32,965 nucleotides of DNA from Pirellulales bacterium (GTDB lineage: Bacteria > Planctomycetota > Planctomycetia > Pirellulales > JANQPP01). Where the stretch lies: the NCBI GenBank assembly GCA_028289405.1, contig JANQPP010000133.1, forward strand, positions 1 through 32,965, in the 5' to 3' direction. A program made the position numbers and the translations under genes. Positions 16,955 to 25,015 of the stretch are shown here, piece after piece (position 1 is the first letter of the stretch; every line of letters starts with the position of its first letter). The notes beneath the pieces were generated by a model. It did no database searches. It saw only the letters and a list, made by a program, of their open reading frames with translations, and had not been told where the DNA came from.

Positions 16955-18214
16955 TCAACCGGCAGAGGCGTGGCCATCCAATGCCGGCAAATTGGCATGC
17001 GTGTCGGGCCCGAAATACCGCAATCCGACCAGCGGCTCGCTGCCGGTATTCTCAATTTCCACGCCGGCTTGCGCGGCTTCGGCGGAGATAAAGACTTCAT
17101 CCTCCGTCTCCTCGCCAAAGTGGATCATCACCGGCGTCTGCAAAGCGAGCGGGCCCATTTGGCCGGAACCTTGCACCGTGATCCAGCCGCTCGCGCCAGG
17201 ATCTTGCAAGGTGCACTTTGCCCCCGGCTGAATGGTCAATTCCTTGGCGGAAAACAGTTGGTCCCCTTCTATCGTGCCATAGACGATCCAGCGGTCGGTG
17301 AAGCCGTCTCCGGAACGGTCCTGGTCCACGATCGGTTCCAAATAGTTGTGTTCTTTGAAGTGCGTGTCGACGTTTTTCTCCCAGTCCAACTGCCCGATAA
17401 TGAAGTCGAGATCCTGATGTTTCTCGACCGGCATGTCCTTTACCAGCAGATCCCAAGAAACGTAGCGTCCCTCGACGATGGATTGGAACATGCCGAATAC
17501 GTCCGAACCCCATTGGGGTTCATACGTGCAGAGGGAACCAGGCGCGTGCAACACGCCCGGAGGAATCAGCCAGCCGGTGCCCCGTTTGAGCCGATAGGCA
17601 CGCGACAGATCCAAGATGCCGTTGTCACCCAGATTCCAGTTCTCCAGACAGCGGCGGACCTGCTCTTTCGTCGTCCCCGGCTCCAGACCCATGAACGTGT
17701 ACGCGAAGTTATTGTCCACGTTGTTCAATTGTGGCGGAAAATAATAGCTCTCCGGCTTGCCCTCTTGCCCCACCAGCTTGGCATCCTCAAAGCCCTGGTG
17801 CATGTGATGTGGAATCGGGCCCATGTTGTCGAAGAACTTCGAATAGACCGGCCATCGCTGGTATCGGTCGAACATGGACTTTCCCACGAGCCGTGCGCCA
17901 GACTCCTGCACCGCGTCCCGCAGCGTGAAGCGTTCGCCTTCAAACGTGACGTAGCTCAGCCCTTCGTCGGGAGTACGGTTTTCGTTCGCCGCCTCCGTCG
18001 TGCTGGCGAACCAGCGCTCGTCGATGCCGCCCCGGTCCGCGCCAAAGGCGTAGTAGTCTTGAGGTGCGAGCTTGATCCGCTTGCCCGGATGCAAAAAACT
18101 GCGGGGCACCCAAGTAGGGGTCAAACGCAACAAGCCTTGGCCCGCATGCAGGGCGCGGTCCAGGGTTTTTCCAAGATTGTCCGATTTCACGAGCGGGGTA
18201 GAAGTGGCTGGCAT
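16955..18214 (-). CDS. Cupin protein resembling class I mannose-6-phosphate isomerase
   Basis: Cupin-fold protein of 419 aa from the ATG at 18214 (MPATSTPLVKSDNLG); a TTG at 18268 would lengthen it by 18 residues. The central part has the pattern of type I phosphomannose isomerases: IPHHMHQGFEDAKLVG with several His, a following KPESYYFPP with Glu, and later GWLIPPGVLHAPGSLC with the third His. A C-terminal cupin-like half follows (GDQLFSAKELTIQPGAKC, GSGQMGPLALQTPVMIHFGEE). It lacks the classical PMI lysine/arginine context I could recognise, so true PMI activity is uncertain. It is first in a minus-strand unit with a TIM-barrel isomerase and a PfpI protein, which suggests a sugar-converting role. 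Confidence 0.72.
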   Translation of the reverse strand: MPATSTPLVKSDNLGKTLDRALHAGQGLLRLTPTWVPRSFLHPGKRIKLAPQDYYAFGADRGGIDERWFASTTEAANENRTPDEGLSYVTFEGERFTLRDAVQESGARLVGKSMFDRYQRWPVYSKFFDNMGPIPHHMHQGFEDAKLVGQEGKPESYYFPPQLNNVDNNFAYTFMGLEPGTTKEQVRRCLENWNLGDNGILDLSRAYRLKRGTGWLIPPGVLHAPGSLCTYEPQWGSDVFGMFQSIVEGRYVSWDLLVKDMPVEKHQDLDFIIGQLDWEKNVDTHFKEHNYLEPIVDQDRSGDGFTDRWIVYGTIEGDQLFSAKELTIQPGAKCTLQDPGASGWITVQGSGQMGPLALQTPVMIHFGEETEDEVFISAEAAQAGVEIENTGSEPLVGLRYFGPDTHANLPALDGHASAG

Positions 18215-18601
18215 GGCGGATGCTTCGACTGGATCGGAAACGACGTCGGCTCCCCTCGGCTCAAGCAATCCCTAGAGCGAGGGAACAAGGGTTAAGCGAC
18301 CGGACTTTCTCGGACCGCCGCGAAGGCTCGCGCCTTCGTTGATGCCCAATCGGCCCGATGTTTTCCTAGAGCATCATGTTTTATGCTCGGTAATCGCTCG
18401 ACGCAAGTAACCACTCGGCAGGCAGCGGAGTCCTTAGGATCGACTCGGCTTCCTCCGCTCAACTCCCCGTCTCTCGGCAGAGGGCTAGATCTCGACTTTT
18501 GGCCAGTTCACTGATAATTTTCCAAGGGCGACACGGGAATTGCGAGTCCGCGACACCATCCGTGTACATTCAACCACGTCATTCAACCTGACCGGCGCGT
18601 C
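18215..18601. other. Intergenic stretch upstream of cupin gene
   Basis: No gene seen. A short inverted repeat at about 18319-18336 has arms CGAAGGC and GCCTTCG around TCGC, without a following T-run. The cupin promoter should lie here on the minus strand. Confidence 0.3.
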
Positions 18602-18802
18602 ATGGATTCGGGAGACAAGTCAAAACTTCTCCGGCGCTGGATCATCGTGGCCCTGCTGTTTGCGCTGTGGCTCGTCCTCTTGGCTTGGATGGCGTTTCGC
18701 CCCCACGTGGGCGAGGCCACGCTGCCCGAAGAAATCAATGTGGCGAATAACCGTACGGCCACTCGACATCCTGTCGTACGGATAAGTGGCTTAATCTCCC
18801 CG
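18602..18802 (+). other. Possible small membrane protein ORF (start 18602, end undefined)
   Basis: An ATG at 18602 opens a frame beginning MDSGDKSKLLRRW followed by a strongly hydrophobic helix (IIVALLFALWLVLLAWMAF), then HVGEATLPEEINV. Positive residues before one helix make a believable single-pass N-in membrane protein. The frame, however, stays open to 19099 and runs antisense through the C-terminal half of the SGNH hydrolase gene, where its residues look like shadow translation. Either the gene has lost its stop by deletion or a frameshift, or the hydrophobic run is chance. No family recognised. Confidence 0.3.
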
Positions 18803-19492
18803 CTACTCCAGCAGCGCTTCCAGCACCGGCTCCAGGGCGGCGGTCCACAGGGCATAGCCGGCGGCGTTCAAGTGCAGGCCGTCCTCCAAAAAAATGTCTT
18901 CCCGGGGCATTCCCTCCTTGTCCAACATCGGCGTGGCGATATCCACGAAAATGCCCCGTGGATCATTCCGCAGGTTGTCCCGAATCTTGGTGTTGGCTTC
19001 CCGCATCATCGGGTAAAGCGGCCACCGTGCCCGGCTCGGCTTGATGGCGAGATACACGATTTTCGCATCGGGCAAATGGGTATGAATATTGTCGGCTAGC
19101 CGCTGAAAGTCGCGGAGCACCGTCTCCACGTTTTTGCCACTGGCCACGTCATTATCGCCGGCGTAGATCACGACCACGCGCGGCTTCCGGGGGTAAATGA
19201 TGCGGTCGGCAAAGTGCTCCACGTCCGCCAGATGCGAGCCGCCAAAACCATGGTTCACGGGCTGCCAACGGGGAAAATCTCGGACCAAGTCCCACATGCG
19301 AATACTAGAACTCCCGGTGAAGAGGACGCCTGCGGGGCTCACTGCGGCCTGCTTTTCGAAAGCCTTGATCCGCTCTTCCCAGCGCCGAGGGTCGAGCTGA
19401 TTTTGTTCATCCGCGCCGGCGGGTCCGGTCCGCGCGATGGAAACCGTGCATGCCAAAAAACAAATGCACAAGATGTGGACGTTCGATCTCAT
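18803..19492 (-). CDS. Exported SGNH/GDSL hydrolase (lipase or esterase family)
   Basis: Secreted hydrolase of 229 aa. The true start is the ATG at 19492 (MRSNVHILCICFLACTVSIA), with GAGG about 6 nt upstream and a Sec signal cleaved near AGA-DEQ (about residues 25-28); the longer ORF to 19672 overlaps the divergent SDR start. SGNH blocks are complete: block I FTGSSSI (nucleophile Ser near 61), block II Gly in NHGFGGSHLAD, block III Asn114 in AGDNDVASG, and block V DGLHLNAAGY with Asp204 and His207. Such proteins deacetylate or hydrolyse ester bonds in polysaccharides or lipids. Natural substrate unknown. Confidence 0.92.
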   Translation of the reverse strand: MRSNVHILCICFLACTVSIARTGPAGADEQNQLDPRRWEERIKAFEKQAAVSPAGVLFTGSSSIRMWDLVRDFPRWQPVNHGFGGSHLADVEHFADRIIYPRKPRVVVIYAGDNDVASGKNVETVLRDFQRLADNIHTHLPDAKIVYLAIKPSRARWPLYPMMREANTKIRDNLRNDPRGIFVDIATPMLDKEGMPREDIFLEDGLHLNAAGYALWTAALEPVLEALLE

Positions 19493-19619
19493 GGTGCCCT
19501 CGCGGAGATGGTCGATCCAGGTTCGGCTTGCACATGAAGCGGCTATTTGACGAACAACCGGGCGTCGGTTTGAATGGGGGCCGAACTGGCAAGATGGCTT
19601 CCCCACGAGAGGATAATGC

Positions 19620-20372
19620 ATGTCCGCGTCCGCACCAATCAAAAAAGCCGCCCTGGTCACCGGTTCGGCCACGGGCGTCGGGCGAGAAACGGCGATCCTC
19701 TTGGCCCAGCGTGGAATGCACGTTGCCGTGAACTATTCCCGTTCCTCCGAGGAAGCTCACGAGACGGCTGAGCAAGTTCGGGCACACGGCGTCGAGGCGA
19801 TCGTTTGCCAGGCCGACGTGGCCGACGACGCGCAAATCCGACGGATGGTGCGGCAATGCCAAGAGAGTTGGGGGCGACTCGATGTGCTCGTCAATAACGC
19901 GGCCACGACGCACTTCGTGGCCCACACCGATTTGGAAGCGATGACGGCCGAGAAATGGGACGACATTTTGGCCGTGAATGTAAAGGGGGCCTTCTTCGCC
20001 GCGAGGGCCGCGATGCCGTTGCTCAAAGCGAGCGGGGACGGCGTCATCGTCAATGTCGCCTCCGTGGCAGGGGTATCTGGATCGGGGAGCAGCATCGCCT
20101 ATGCCGCTTCAAAGGGCGCGCTCATCACGCTCACCAAGTCGCTGGCCACGGCTTTCGCGCCGGAGGTCCGTGTTAACGCGGTTTGCCCGGGGCCGATCCT
20201 CACTCGGTGGCTGGCCGAACACCAGGGCATGATCGAGGCGGCGGTGGCGATGACACCGTTGGCACGAGCCTCGACACCTGAAGATATAGCACAGGCCATT
20301 GTTTTCCTGACCCTCGATGCCGGCATGGTTACCGGCCAGGCGCTGGTGATCGATGGCGGAAGAACGATTTAA
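19620..20372 (+). CDS. SDR family oxidoreductase (FabG-like)
   Basis: Short-chain dehydrogenase of 250 aa. Cofactor motif TGSATGVGR at 14-22, NNAA at 92-95, catalytic Ser148 and Tyr161-x3-Lys165 (YAASKG), and the PG of VNAVCPGPILTRW. The residue region after beta-2 (VNYSRSSEEA) suggests NADP preference, as in FabG-type enzymes, but it lies away from fatty-acid genes, so a role in fatty-acid synthesis is not implied. It is divergent from the SGNH hydrolase gene across 127 nt and is immediately followed by a hairpin-rich repeat. Confidence 0.92.
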   Translation: MSASAPIKKAALVTGSATGVGRETAILLAQRGMHVAVNYSRSSEEAHETAEQVRAHGVEAIVCQADVADDAQIRRMVRQCQESWGRLDVLVNNAATTHFVAHTDLEAMTAEKWDDILAVNVKGAFFAARAAMPLLKASGDGVIVNVASVAGVSGSGSSIAYAASKGALITLTKSLATAFAPEVRVNAVCPGPILTRWLAEHQGMIEAAVAMTPLARASTPEDIAQAIVFLTLDAGMVTGQALVIDGGRTI

Positions 20373-20392
20373 CGCCGCTCCGTTTGGTGGCT

Positions 20393-20540
20393 AGCAGGCT
20401 GTTAATAACCCAACAGCCTGCTGCATCACAGGACGTGATGCTCAAAATGGCGACGTAAGTCGTTATTTTGCGAGCCGGGAGCAGCTTCGCTGCGACCCTG
20501 GCGAGTTTGAAAAACGCCACGAAGGCGTTTTTCAACGGAC
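20393..20540. repeat. Hairpin-rich intergenic repeat element (REP-like)
   Basis: Several hairpins stand in tandem. First, arms AGCAGGCTGTT (20393-20403) and AACAGCCTGCT (20412-20422) pair perfectly over 11 bp with an 8-nt loop. Then a CGAC/GTCG stem flanked by AAAAT/ATTTT near 20444-20470; then GCAGC (20481-20485) with GCTGC (20489-20493); finally GAAAAACGCC (20509-20518) with GGCGTTTTTC (20524-20533), a perfect 10-bp stem with a 5-nt loop. The first hairpin begins 21 nt after the SDR stop and could also serve transcription termination, though there is no T-tract. From memory, similar hairpin strings occur repeatedly in planctomycete genomes; not verified here. Confidence 0.7.
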
Positions 20541-20674
20541 TGTTGGCCAGTGCCGGGCGGAGCGTGTTCCAGCAGGTCGAGACGTTCTACAATCCCGTGA
20601 GACGCCATCAATCATTGGGCTACCACAGCCCCGACAAGTTCGAAGCCGTATACGCCCCGACCGTCGCGGCGTAA
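20541..20674 (+). pseudogene. C-terminal remnant of an IS3-family transposase
   Basis: Only the tail of the transposase remains: FQQVETFYNPVRRHQSLGY followed by HSPDKFEAVYAPTVAA and a stop at 20672-20674. This matches the conserved end of the rve/DDE domain of IS3-family transposases (E-x-F-Y-N-x-x-R-x-H-x-x-L-G-Y). The rest of the element is missing; upstream the reading frame runs straight into the hairpin repeat, so the join is a deletion or insertion junction. No terminal inverted repeat was found on the right. Confidence 0.85.
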
Positions 20675-20791
20675 TATCTCAGCCCCCACAGTCCGAAAGC
20701 GATGGGCTATCGCAAGGTCTCGATCGCGGAATGTGTATCATGATGGAAGATCGCCTCGAACGCTTCTTTACCAGGAAATTTCTCTAGTCCC

Positions 20792-21496
20792 ATGCCTCCG
20801 AATTGGCTTCCGTTATTCTTTGAAGGATCGCTGATTTTCTTGGCAATTGGGCTGGGATACCTGCTCGGTTACGACCTGTTCGCGTTGGTCTACTGGTCGG
20901 GAACTGATTTTCTGTGGGGATGCCTCGCCACGGTGCCCTTGTTACTCGGGCTGGTATTGCTCGCCGGACTGCCCTGGCGACCGTTGCGGCGAATTCGAGA
21001 AGCCACGGATGAGCTGTTGCTTCCGCTGTTTCGCGAAAGCACGTTGCTACAGCTTGTCGCGCTTTGCGTGGCGGCTGGTTTTGGAGAAGAGTTGCTGTTT
21101 CGCGGCGTGATCCAGTCCTGGGCCACGGATCTGGCTCCTGACTATTGGCAACCGTGGTTCGGGCCCGTGGCGGCCAGCCTGTTGTTTGGCTTGGCCCATT
21201 GGGTCACGCATTTGTACGCTGCCCTGGCAATGCTTATTAGCCTCTACTTCGCCTGGCTCTGGGCATGGTCGGGTAACCTGCTCGTCCCGATCACCGCCCA
21301 CGGCATGTACGATTTCTTTGCCATTCTGTATTTCCTGCACTTGGGACGGAAATCGCAGGCAGAGGCGGGAGTTGATTCATCGGAGCCCTCCTCCTCGCCA
21401 GAGTCGTCTCCACCAGACGACGTCATGGCCGAAAGAATTTTGCGGGAAGCTCCATCTGGCCCAGATCGTGCAGGCCCGATTCGACCTCGACCGTGA
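20792..21496 (+). CDS. CPBP family intramembrane glutamic protease
   Basis: Polytopic membrane protein of 234 aa of the CPBP/Abi (Rce1-like) family. Catalytic motif 1 is GFGEELLFRG with Glu99, Glu100 and Arg104; motif 2 is FGLAHWVTH with His136 and His140; the third conserved stretch is NLLVPITAHGMYDFFAI. At least five hydrophobic helices are visible. The tail after about residue 190 is charged and serine-rich (SSEPSSSPESSPPDD) and overlaps the convergent cupredoxin-like gene by 74 nt. The Shine-Dalgarno before 20792 is weak (AGGAA about 14 nt upstream). Confidence 0.92.
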   Translation: MPPNWLPLFFEGSLIFLAIGLGYLLGYDLFALVYWSGTDFLWGCLATVPLLLGLVLLAGLPWRPLRRIREATDELLLPLFRESTLLQLVALCVAAGFGEELLFRGVIQSWATDLAPDYWQPWFGPVAASLLFGLAHWVTHLYAALAMLISLYFAWLWAWSGNLLVPITAHGMYDFFAILYFLHLGRKSQAEAGVDSSEPSSSPESSPPDDVMAERILREAPSGPDRAGPIRPRP

Positions 21497-22217
21497 GCAC
21501 CCCCTTGGGCCAGGAAACCTTCTCACCTTGCACGACCGCTTCGTTCAGGCTGCGGGCCGCTTCATGCCAAACGCGAAAACTCCAGTTCCCTGCAGGTAGG
21601 CCTTCGATAGAAAATCGCCCGTCCTTGCCCGTCACGGCGACGAAGGGATGGTCGGTCACGACCAGCCAAGCTTCCATCCAGGCGTGAATGGAACAGCGGA
21701 CACGCGCGGGGAAGGGTTCCGGCTGATTGAACTGTTTTTCCAGAACGTTGCCGGCGGGGATGACTTCGTTAAACGGTGAATTTCTCCGCAAGAAGGCGTT
21801 CGCATTGTGGGAAACTTGGTCTTCATTGCCCAGCTTCAGCGTTTGGCCCGTCCGCACCGGACAAATATGTGGCGCCAAACGGCAGCCGGCATTATCGAGT
21901 GTTACCGAATCGGGCAGCACACCTTCCGTAACTTCGGGAGCCTGTTCCCCTCTTCGCAGGTACAGCCACACGACCACATTGGCGATCCCTTTGGTTTCCG
22001 GATCCACGATCAGCCGCTCATAGGGCGGATCATGAGGCGTGCAAAATTCGATGTCCTTATTCAGCACGACCTTGGGCGGCGTGGGAGGCTCTCCCTGATA
22101 GATGAGTTGGCCGGTTAGCTGCTGCCGGTGTTCTTCTGCATCGACCATGCGAGGGAAAATCGCGGCCTGCCAAACGGTCGCAAGCCAGGCAATAACGAAA
22201 ATTTTTTGCACGCGCAT
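21423..22217 (-). CDS. Secreted cupredoxin-like protein with carboxypeptidase-regulatory-type domain
   Basis: Exported protein of 264 aa. The start is the ATG at 22217 (MRVQKIFVIAWLATVWQAAIF), with AAGGAA about 6 nt upstream; the ORF extended to 22712 is antisense to other sequence. A signal peptide covers about residues 1-27. The middle region carries a possible type-1 copper site: HNANAFLRRN supplies a His, and VRCSIHAWMEAW supplies Cys, His and Met in C-x2-H-x2-M spacing. The C-terminal part (VAVTGKDGRFSIEGLPAGNW) is a carboxypeptidase-regulatory-like beta-sandwich. Relatives are often annotated as methylamine-utilisation or plastocyanin-like proteins. Electron transfer is possible but unproven. 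Confidence 0.85.
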   Translation of the reverse strand: MRVQKIFVIAWLATVWQAAIFPRMVDAEEHRQQLTGQLIYQGEPPTPPKVVLNKDIEFCTPHDPPYERLIVDPETKGIANVVVWLYLRRGEQAPEVTEGVLPDSVTLDNAGCRLAPHICPVRTGQTLKLGNEDQVSHNANAFLRRNSPFNEVIPAGNVLEKQFNQPEPFPARVRCSIHAWMEAWLVVTDHPFVAVTGKDGRFSIEGLPAGNWSFRVWHEAARSLNEAVVQGEKVSWPKGVLTVEVESGLHDLGQMELPAKFFRP

Positions 22218-22491
22218 ATTCGTTCCTTTGCTTAAGTTTCGTAGTCTAGTCCTGCCGCGCGGCTCCCGCAACATGACATAAAGCAGCCCTAGGACCTTAG
22301 GTCCTGATGGCTGGAGGATATGGTCGCTAGAAAGGGGCATGTTTTTCCTGGAATGGAACGAACCAAAGAAGCCTAAGAATCCAATATGGAAGGTAACTGA
22401 GCTTCCTCCTTCGAACGGGTTGTGAGATACTCGCCGCCTGAAACGTTCAATCTTGGAAGCGCGAAACGCGCTGTGAAGGAGGTGGTCAAGG

Positions 22492-23160
22492 ATGACGCCC
22501 TCGCCAGAATCGACCCTATTTCTTGTACGCAACATCGGTTCGAAATTCGCGATCGAGCGGATTTTGCTCGACTCAGCGGAATACTTCGAGCCGGTTACCA
22601 ACATCCCTGGCAATCGCCCGCGAGGGGCCGCCAAAGCTGCGCTCGTTCCAAAACGGGATATCGGCGGCTGGATTACCAAGACCGTCTCGAGTATCGAGAG
22701 CCAATTCATCACTGTCTCAGCCGCGCTGCCCGAGATCGCGGAATACCGCCTACACCAACTCTTGCCCTATCTGGCGCGATACGATGCCGTCTTCGCCAAA
22801 CGGCAGCGCACTCCTTGGGGGCGGCAGGTCCAACGGCTTTCTCGTTTGCCTGCGTGGTTCATGGGAACTCTGCACGTACGAGATCCGGATCTGCTCTGTT
22901 GGGCGGCAAGGAGCGACGCCTTGCGCGATCTCGACTTGTCCGGACGGCGATTTCAGCGGCTTCCCCGTCTCGTGTCCGAGCGTGGATACCGCGTGGGCGA
23001 GGTCAATCTTCCTCGACCCATAGGAGAGGGACGCCAAACTTTTCGCGGGCAGACGTGGTATATGTCCTCGGTACCGTCCTCGACTGTCGGCAACACCCCG
23101 AGAGACAGCTCTCAGCCAACTGAAGTGATTGCCAAAGAACATCGTCGACGCGCCGCTTGA
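22492..23160 (+). CDS. Glycosyltransferase family 2-like protein, probably truncated or degraded
   Basis: Open frame of 222 aa with a strong AAGGAGGTG site about 9 nt before the ATG. The middle resembles the second half of dolichyl-phosphate-sugar-synthase-like GT2 enzymes: LLPYLARYDAVFAKRQRTPWGR, then VRDPDLLCWAARSDALRDLDL and RFQRLPRLVSERGYRVGEV. The first half, where the nucleotide-binding LPVYNE and VVDDGS motifs should be, is not recognisable, and after GEV the usual HHPR-x-x-G-x-S-K-Y is missing. I read this as a relic of a GT2 gene still open by chance, but a small divergent protein is possible. It precedes lpxB by 75 nt. Confidence 0.45.
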   Translation: MTPSPESTLFLVRNIGSKFAIERILLDSAEYFEPVTNIPGNRPRGAAKAALVPKRDIGGWITKTVSSIESQFITVSAALPEIAEYRLHQLLPYLARYDAVFAKRQRTPWGRQVQRLSRLPAWFMGTLHVRDPDLLCWAARSDALRDLDLSGRRFQRLPRLVSERGYRVGEVNLPRPIGEGRQTFRGQTWYMSSVPSSTVGNTPRDSSQPTEVIAKEHRRRAA

Positions 23161-23235
23161 TGGTGTGATCGCCGCAACGTCCAGACGTAGCAGATAAACC
23201 TTGAATCCCATGCCACAGCGAGGATCACGTCTCCT

Positions 23236-24498
23236 ATGAAGATTTTTTTCTCCGCTGGCGAGCCGAGCGGCGATCTTCACGGTGCCAACCTCATTCGTGC
23301 CCTCCACAAACGGTATGACGGGGTTCAAGCGGTGGGCTACGGTGGGCCGCTGATGGCCCAAGCCGGCTGCGAACTGCACGAGGATTTGACGCGATACGCC
23401 GTAATGTGGTTTCTGCGTGTGTTGTTAAAACTGCACGTCTTCATAGGGCTGCTGTGGCGGGCTGATCGCTACTTTCGCCGCGAGAACCCCGATGCGGTCG
23501 TGCTCATCGACTATCCGGGCTTCAACTGGTGGATCGCGCGGCGTGCCAAGGCGCATGGCATTCCCGTGCACTACTACGCACCGCCGCAAATTTGGGGCTG
23601 GGCGAGCTGGCGGGTAAAAAAAATGCAGCGGCTCGTGGATCACGTCTATTGCTCACTTCCCTTCGAGCAGAGGTGGCTTCGTGAGCGGGGCTGCCAAGCG
23701 ACCTTCGTGGGGCATCCCTATTTCGATGAGGTCCGTGCCCGGCGTTTGGACGTGGATTTTTTGCGGGAACATGCTCTCCAGCCTGGACCGCTGGTGGCGT
23801 TGCTGCCCGGTTCACGTGACCAGGAGGTCGCTCAAAACCTTTCCACACTGGTGAACGCGGCATCGCAGATTCGTGAAAAGATTCCGCAGGCACGATTTAT
23901 CGTCGCCAGCTTTCGTTCGGAGCAAACGAAAACCGCCCGAGATGAAATCAAGCGGCGACAACTGCCCATTGAAGTCCACGTGGGGCGCACGGCGGAGGTG
24001 ATTCATTTGGCCGAATGCTGCCTGGCCGTTTCCGGGTCGGTATCGCTGGAATTGCTGTACCATACGGTGCCAACGGTCATCGTTTACCGAATCAGTGCCA
24101 TCGCGTTCTTCGTGCAAAATTGGTTGCGCCGCGTCAAGTACATCACGCTGGTCAACTTGCTCCATGCCGACGACGTATTTCGTGAGGCGGGAGAGGATAC
24201 GTCTCAAGCACAAAGTGAAGCCCTGTTTCCCGAGTACCTCACTCGTCGTGATCCGAGCCAGGACATGGCACGGCACGTGATCACTTGGCTGTCCGAACCG
24301 GCGCGGCGTGAGCAGTGCGTGCATGAATTGGAACTATTGAAGCAACAGGTGGCCCACGGTGGAGCTTCCTCCACGGCGGCGAGCCTGATCCTCAAATCGC
24401 TCGGTTGGCAGGAACCCAAACGTCGTGAAACGCATCCCTTGCGGGACGCCTTCCGATCCGCCGCGCCAGACGAAACTTCACTGCAGCGCAGCGCGTGA
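23236..24498 (+). CDS. lpxB: Lipid-A-disaccharide synthase
   Basis: Glycosyltransferase (GT19) of 420 aa that joins UDP-2,3-diacylglucosamine and lipid X to form the lipid A disaccharide at the inner membrane. Family motifs are present in order: GEPSGDLHGANLI (about 8-20), AVGYGGPLMAQAGCEL, VVLIDYPGFNWWIAR, HYYAPPQIWGWASWRVKKM, VGHPYFDEV, LLPGSRDQEV and CLAVSGSVSLELLYHTVPTVIVYR. The protein is complete, with a slightly long C-terminus. Its presence supports a lipopolysaccharide-bearing outer membrane. Other lpx genes are not in the window. The site before the ATG is weak (GAGG about 12 nt upstream). Confidence 0.95.
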   Translation: MKIFFSAGEPSGDLHGANLIRALHKRYDGVQAVGYGGPLMAQAGCELHEDLTRYAVMWFLRVLLKLHVFIGLLWRADRYFRRENPDAVVLIDYPGFNWWIARRAKAHGIPVHYYAPPQIWGWASWRVKKMQRLVDHVYCSLPFEQRWLRERGCQATFVGHPYFDEVRARRLDVDFLREHALQPGPLVALLPGSRDQEVAQNLSTLVNAASQIREKIPQARFIVASFRSEQTKTARDEIKRRQLPIEVHVGRTAEVIHLAECCLAVSGSVSLELLYHTVPTVIVYRISAIAFFVQNWLRRVKYITLVNLLHADDVFREAGEDTSQAQSEALFPEYLTRRDPSQDMARHVITWLSEPARREQCVHELELLKQQVAHGGASSTAASLILKSLGWQEPKRRETHPLRDAFRSAAPDETSLQRSA

Positions 24499-24511
24499 CC
24501 GCCCTCGTCAT

Positions 24512-25015
24512 TCAAGCCTGTGGAGCATGCTCGCGCAAGAACGCGGCCACTCGCTGCGGGCTCACGATGCCCAGCAGTTTTTGGTTCACGTCCACCACCG
24601 GCACATGCCGATACCCGCTAACCGCCATCACCGAAAGCGCGGCGGCGGCGGAATCGGTCTCGTACACATAGACGGGGTTCTCGGTCATCACCTCCCGCAC
24701 GTGCCGGTCTTTAAAGGCGTCGAATTCGAGAGCGACCTTGTCCAAGACATTCCGGTCGCTGAAGACGCCGATGAGTTTCCCCTCTTCCTCGACAAGCAGG
24801 CAAGCCACGTGCAAGCCGGCCAATTTTTCCACGGCCTCGGCGACAGGAGTATCCGGAAAAACGCTCGCGTAGGGCTGGGATTGAATCTCAGCGACGGTCC
24901 GCTCCGCTAACGCTTTTTCGAGCGCGTCGGCGTATTTTTTGGGTTCAAAATCCTCCAAAGGATCCTGAAAATTGCCGGTCGCCGAATCTTTCTGCTTATC
25001 GTCGGCCATGCTCAT
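24512..25015 (-). CDS. CBS domain-pair protein
   Basis: Stand-alone CBS pair of 167 aa. After a polar leader (about 1-45) two CBS repeats are visible: SVFPDTPVAEAVEKLAGLHV ... EEEGKLIGVFSDRNVLDKV, and VREVMTENPVYVYETDSAAA ... GYRHVPVVDVNQKLLGIVS. Such modules bind adenosyl nucleotides and act as regulatory sensors. Its ATG overlaps the stop of the upstream CBS gene (ATGA, 4 nt), so the two are translationally coupled. It converges on lpxB with a 13-nt gap. Confidence 0.9.
   Translation of the reverse strand: MSMADDKQKDSATGNFQDPLEDFEPKKYADALEKALAERTVAEIQSQPYASVFPDTPVAEAVEKLAGLHVACLLVEEEGKLIGVFSDRNVLDKVALEFDAFKDRHVREVMTENPVYVYETDSAAAALSVMAVSGYRHVPVVDVNQKLLGIVSPQRVAAFLREHAPQA

Noticed and set aside
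16166..18295. A 709-aa plus-strand ORF
   Set aside because: It is antisense to both the TIM-barrel and cupin genes, which have clear family motifs; long antisense frames are expected in GC-rich coding DNA.
18319..18336. Inverted repeat CGAAGGC/GCCTTCG as a terminator
   Set aside because: No T-run follows, it is short, and it lies upstream of the cupin gene, not after one.
22750..23379. Minus-strand ORF of 209 aa overlapping the GT-like ORF and lpxB start
   Set aside because: No recognisable motif, and it crosses the start of lpxB antisense.
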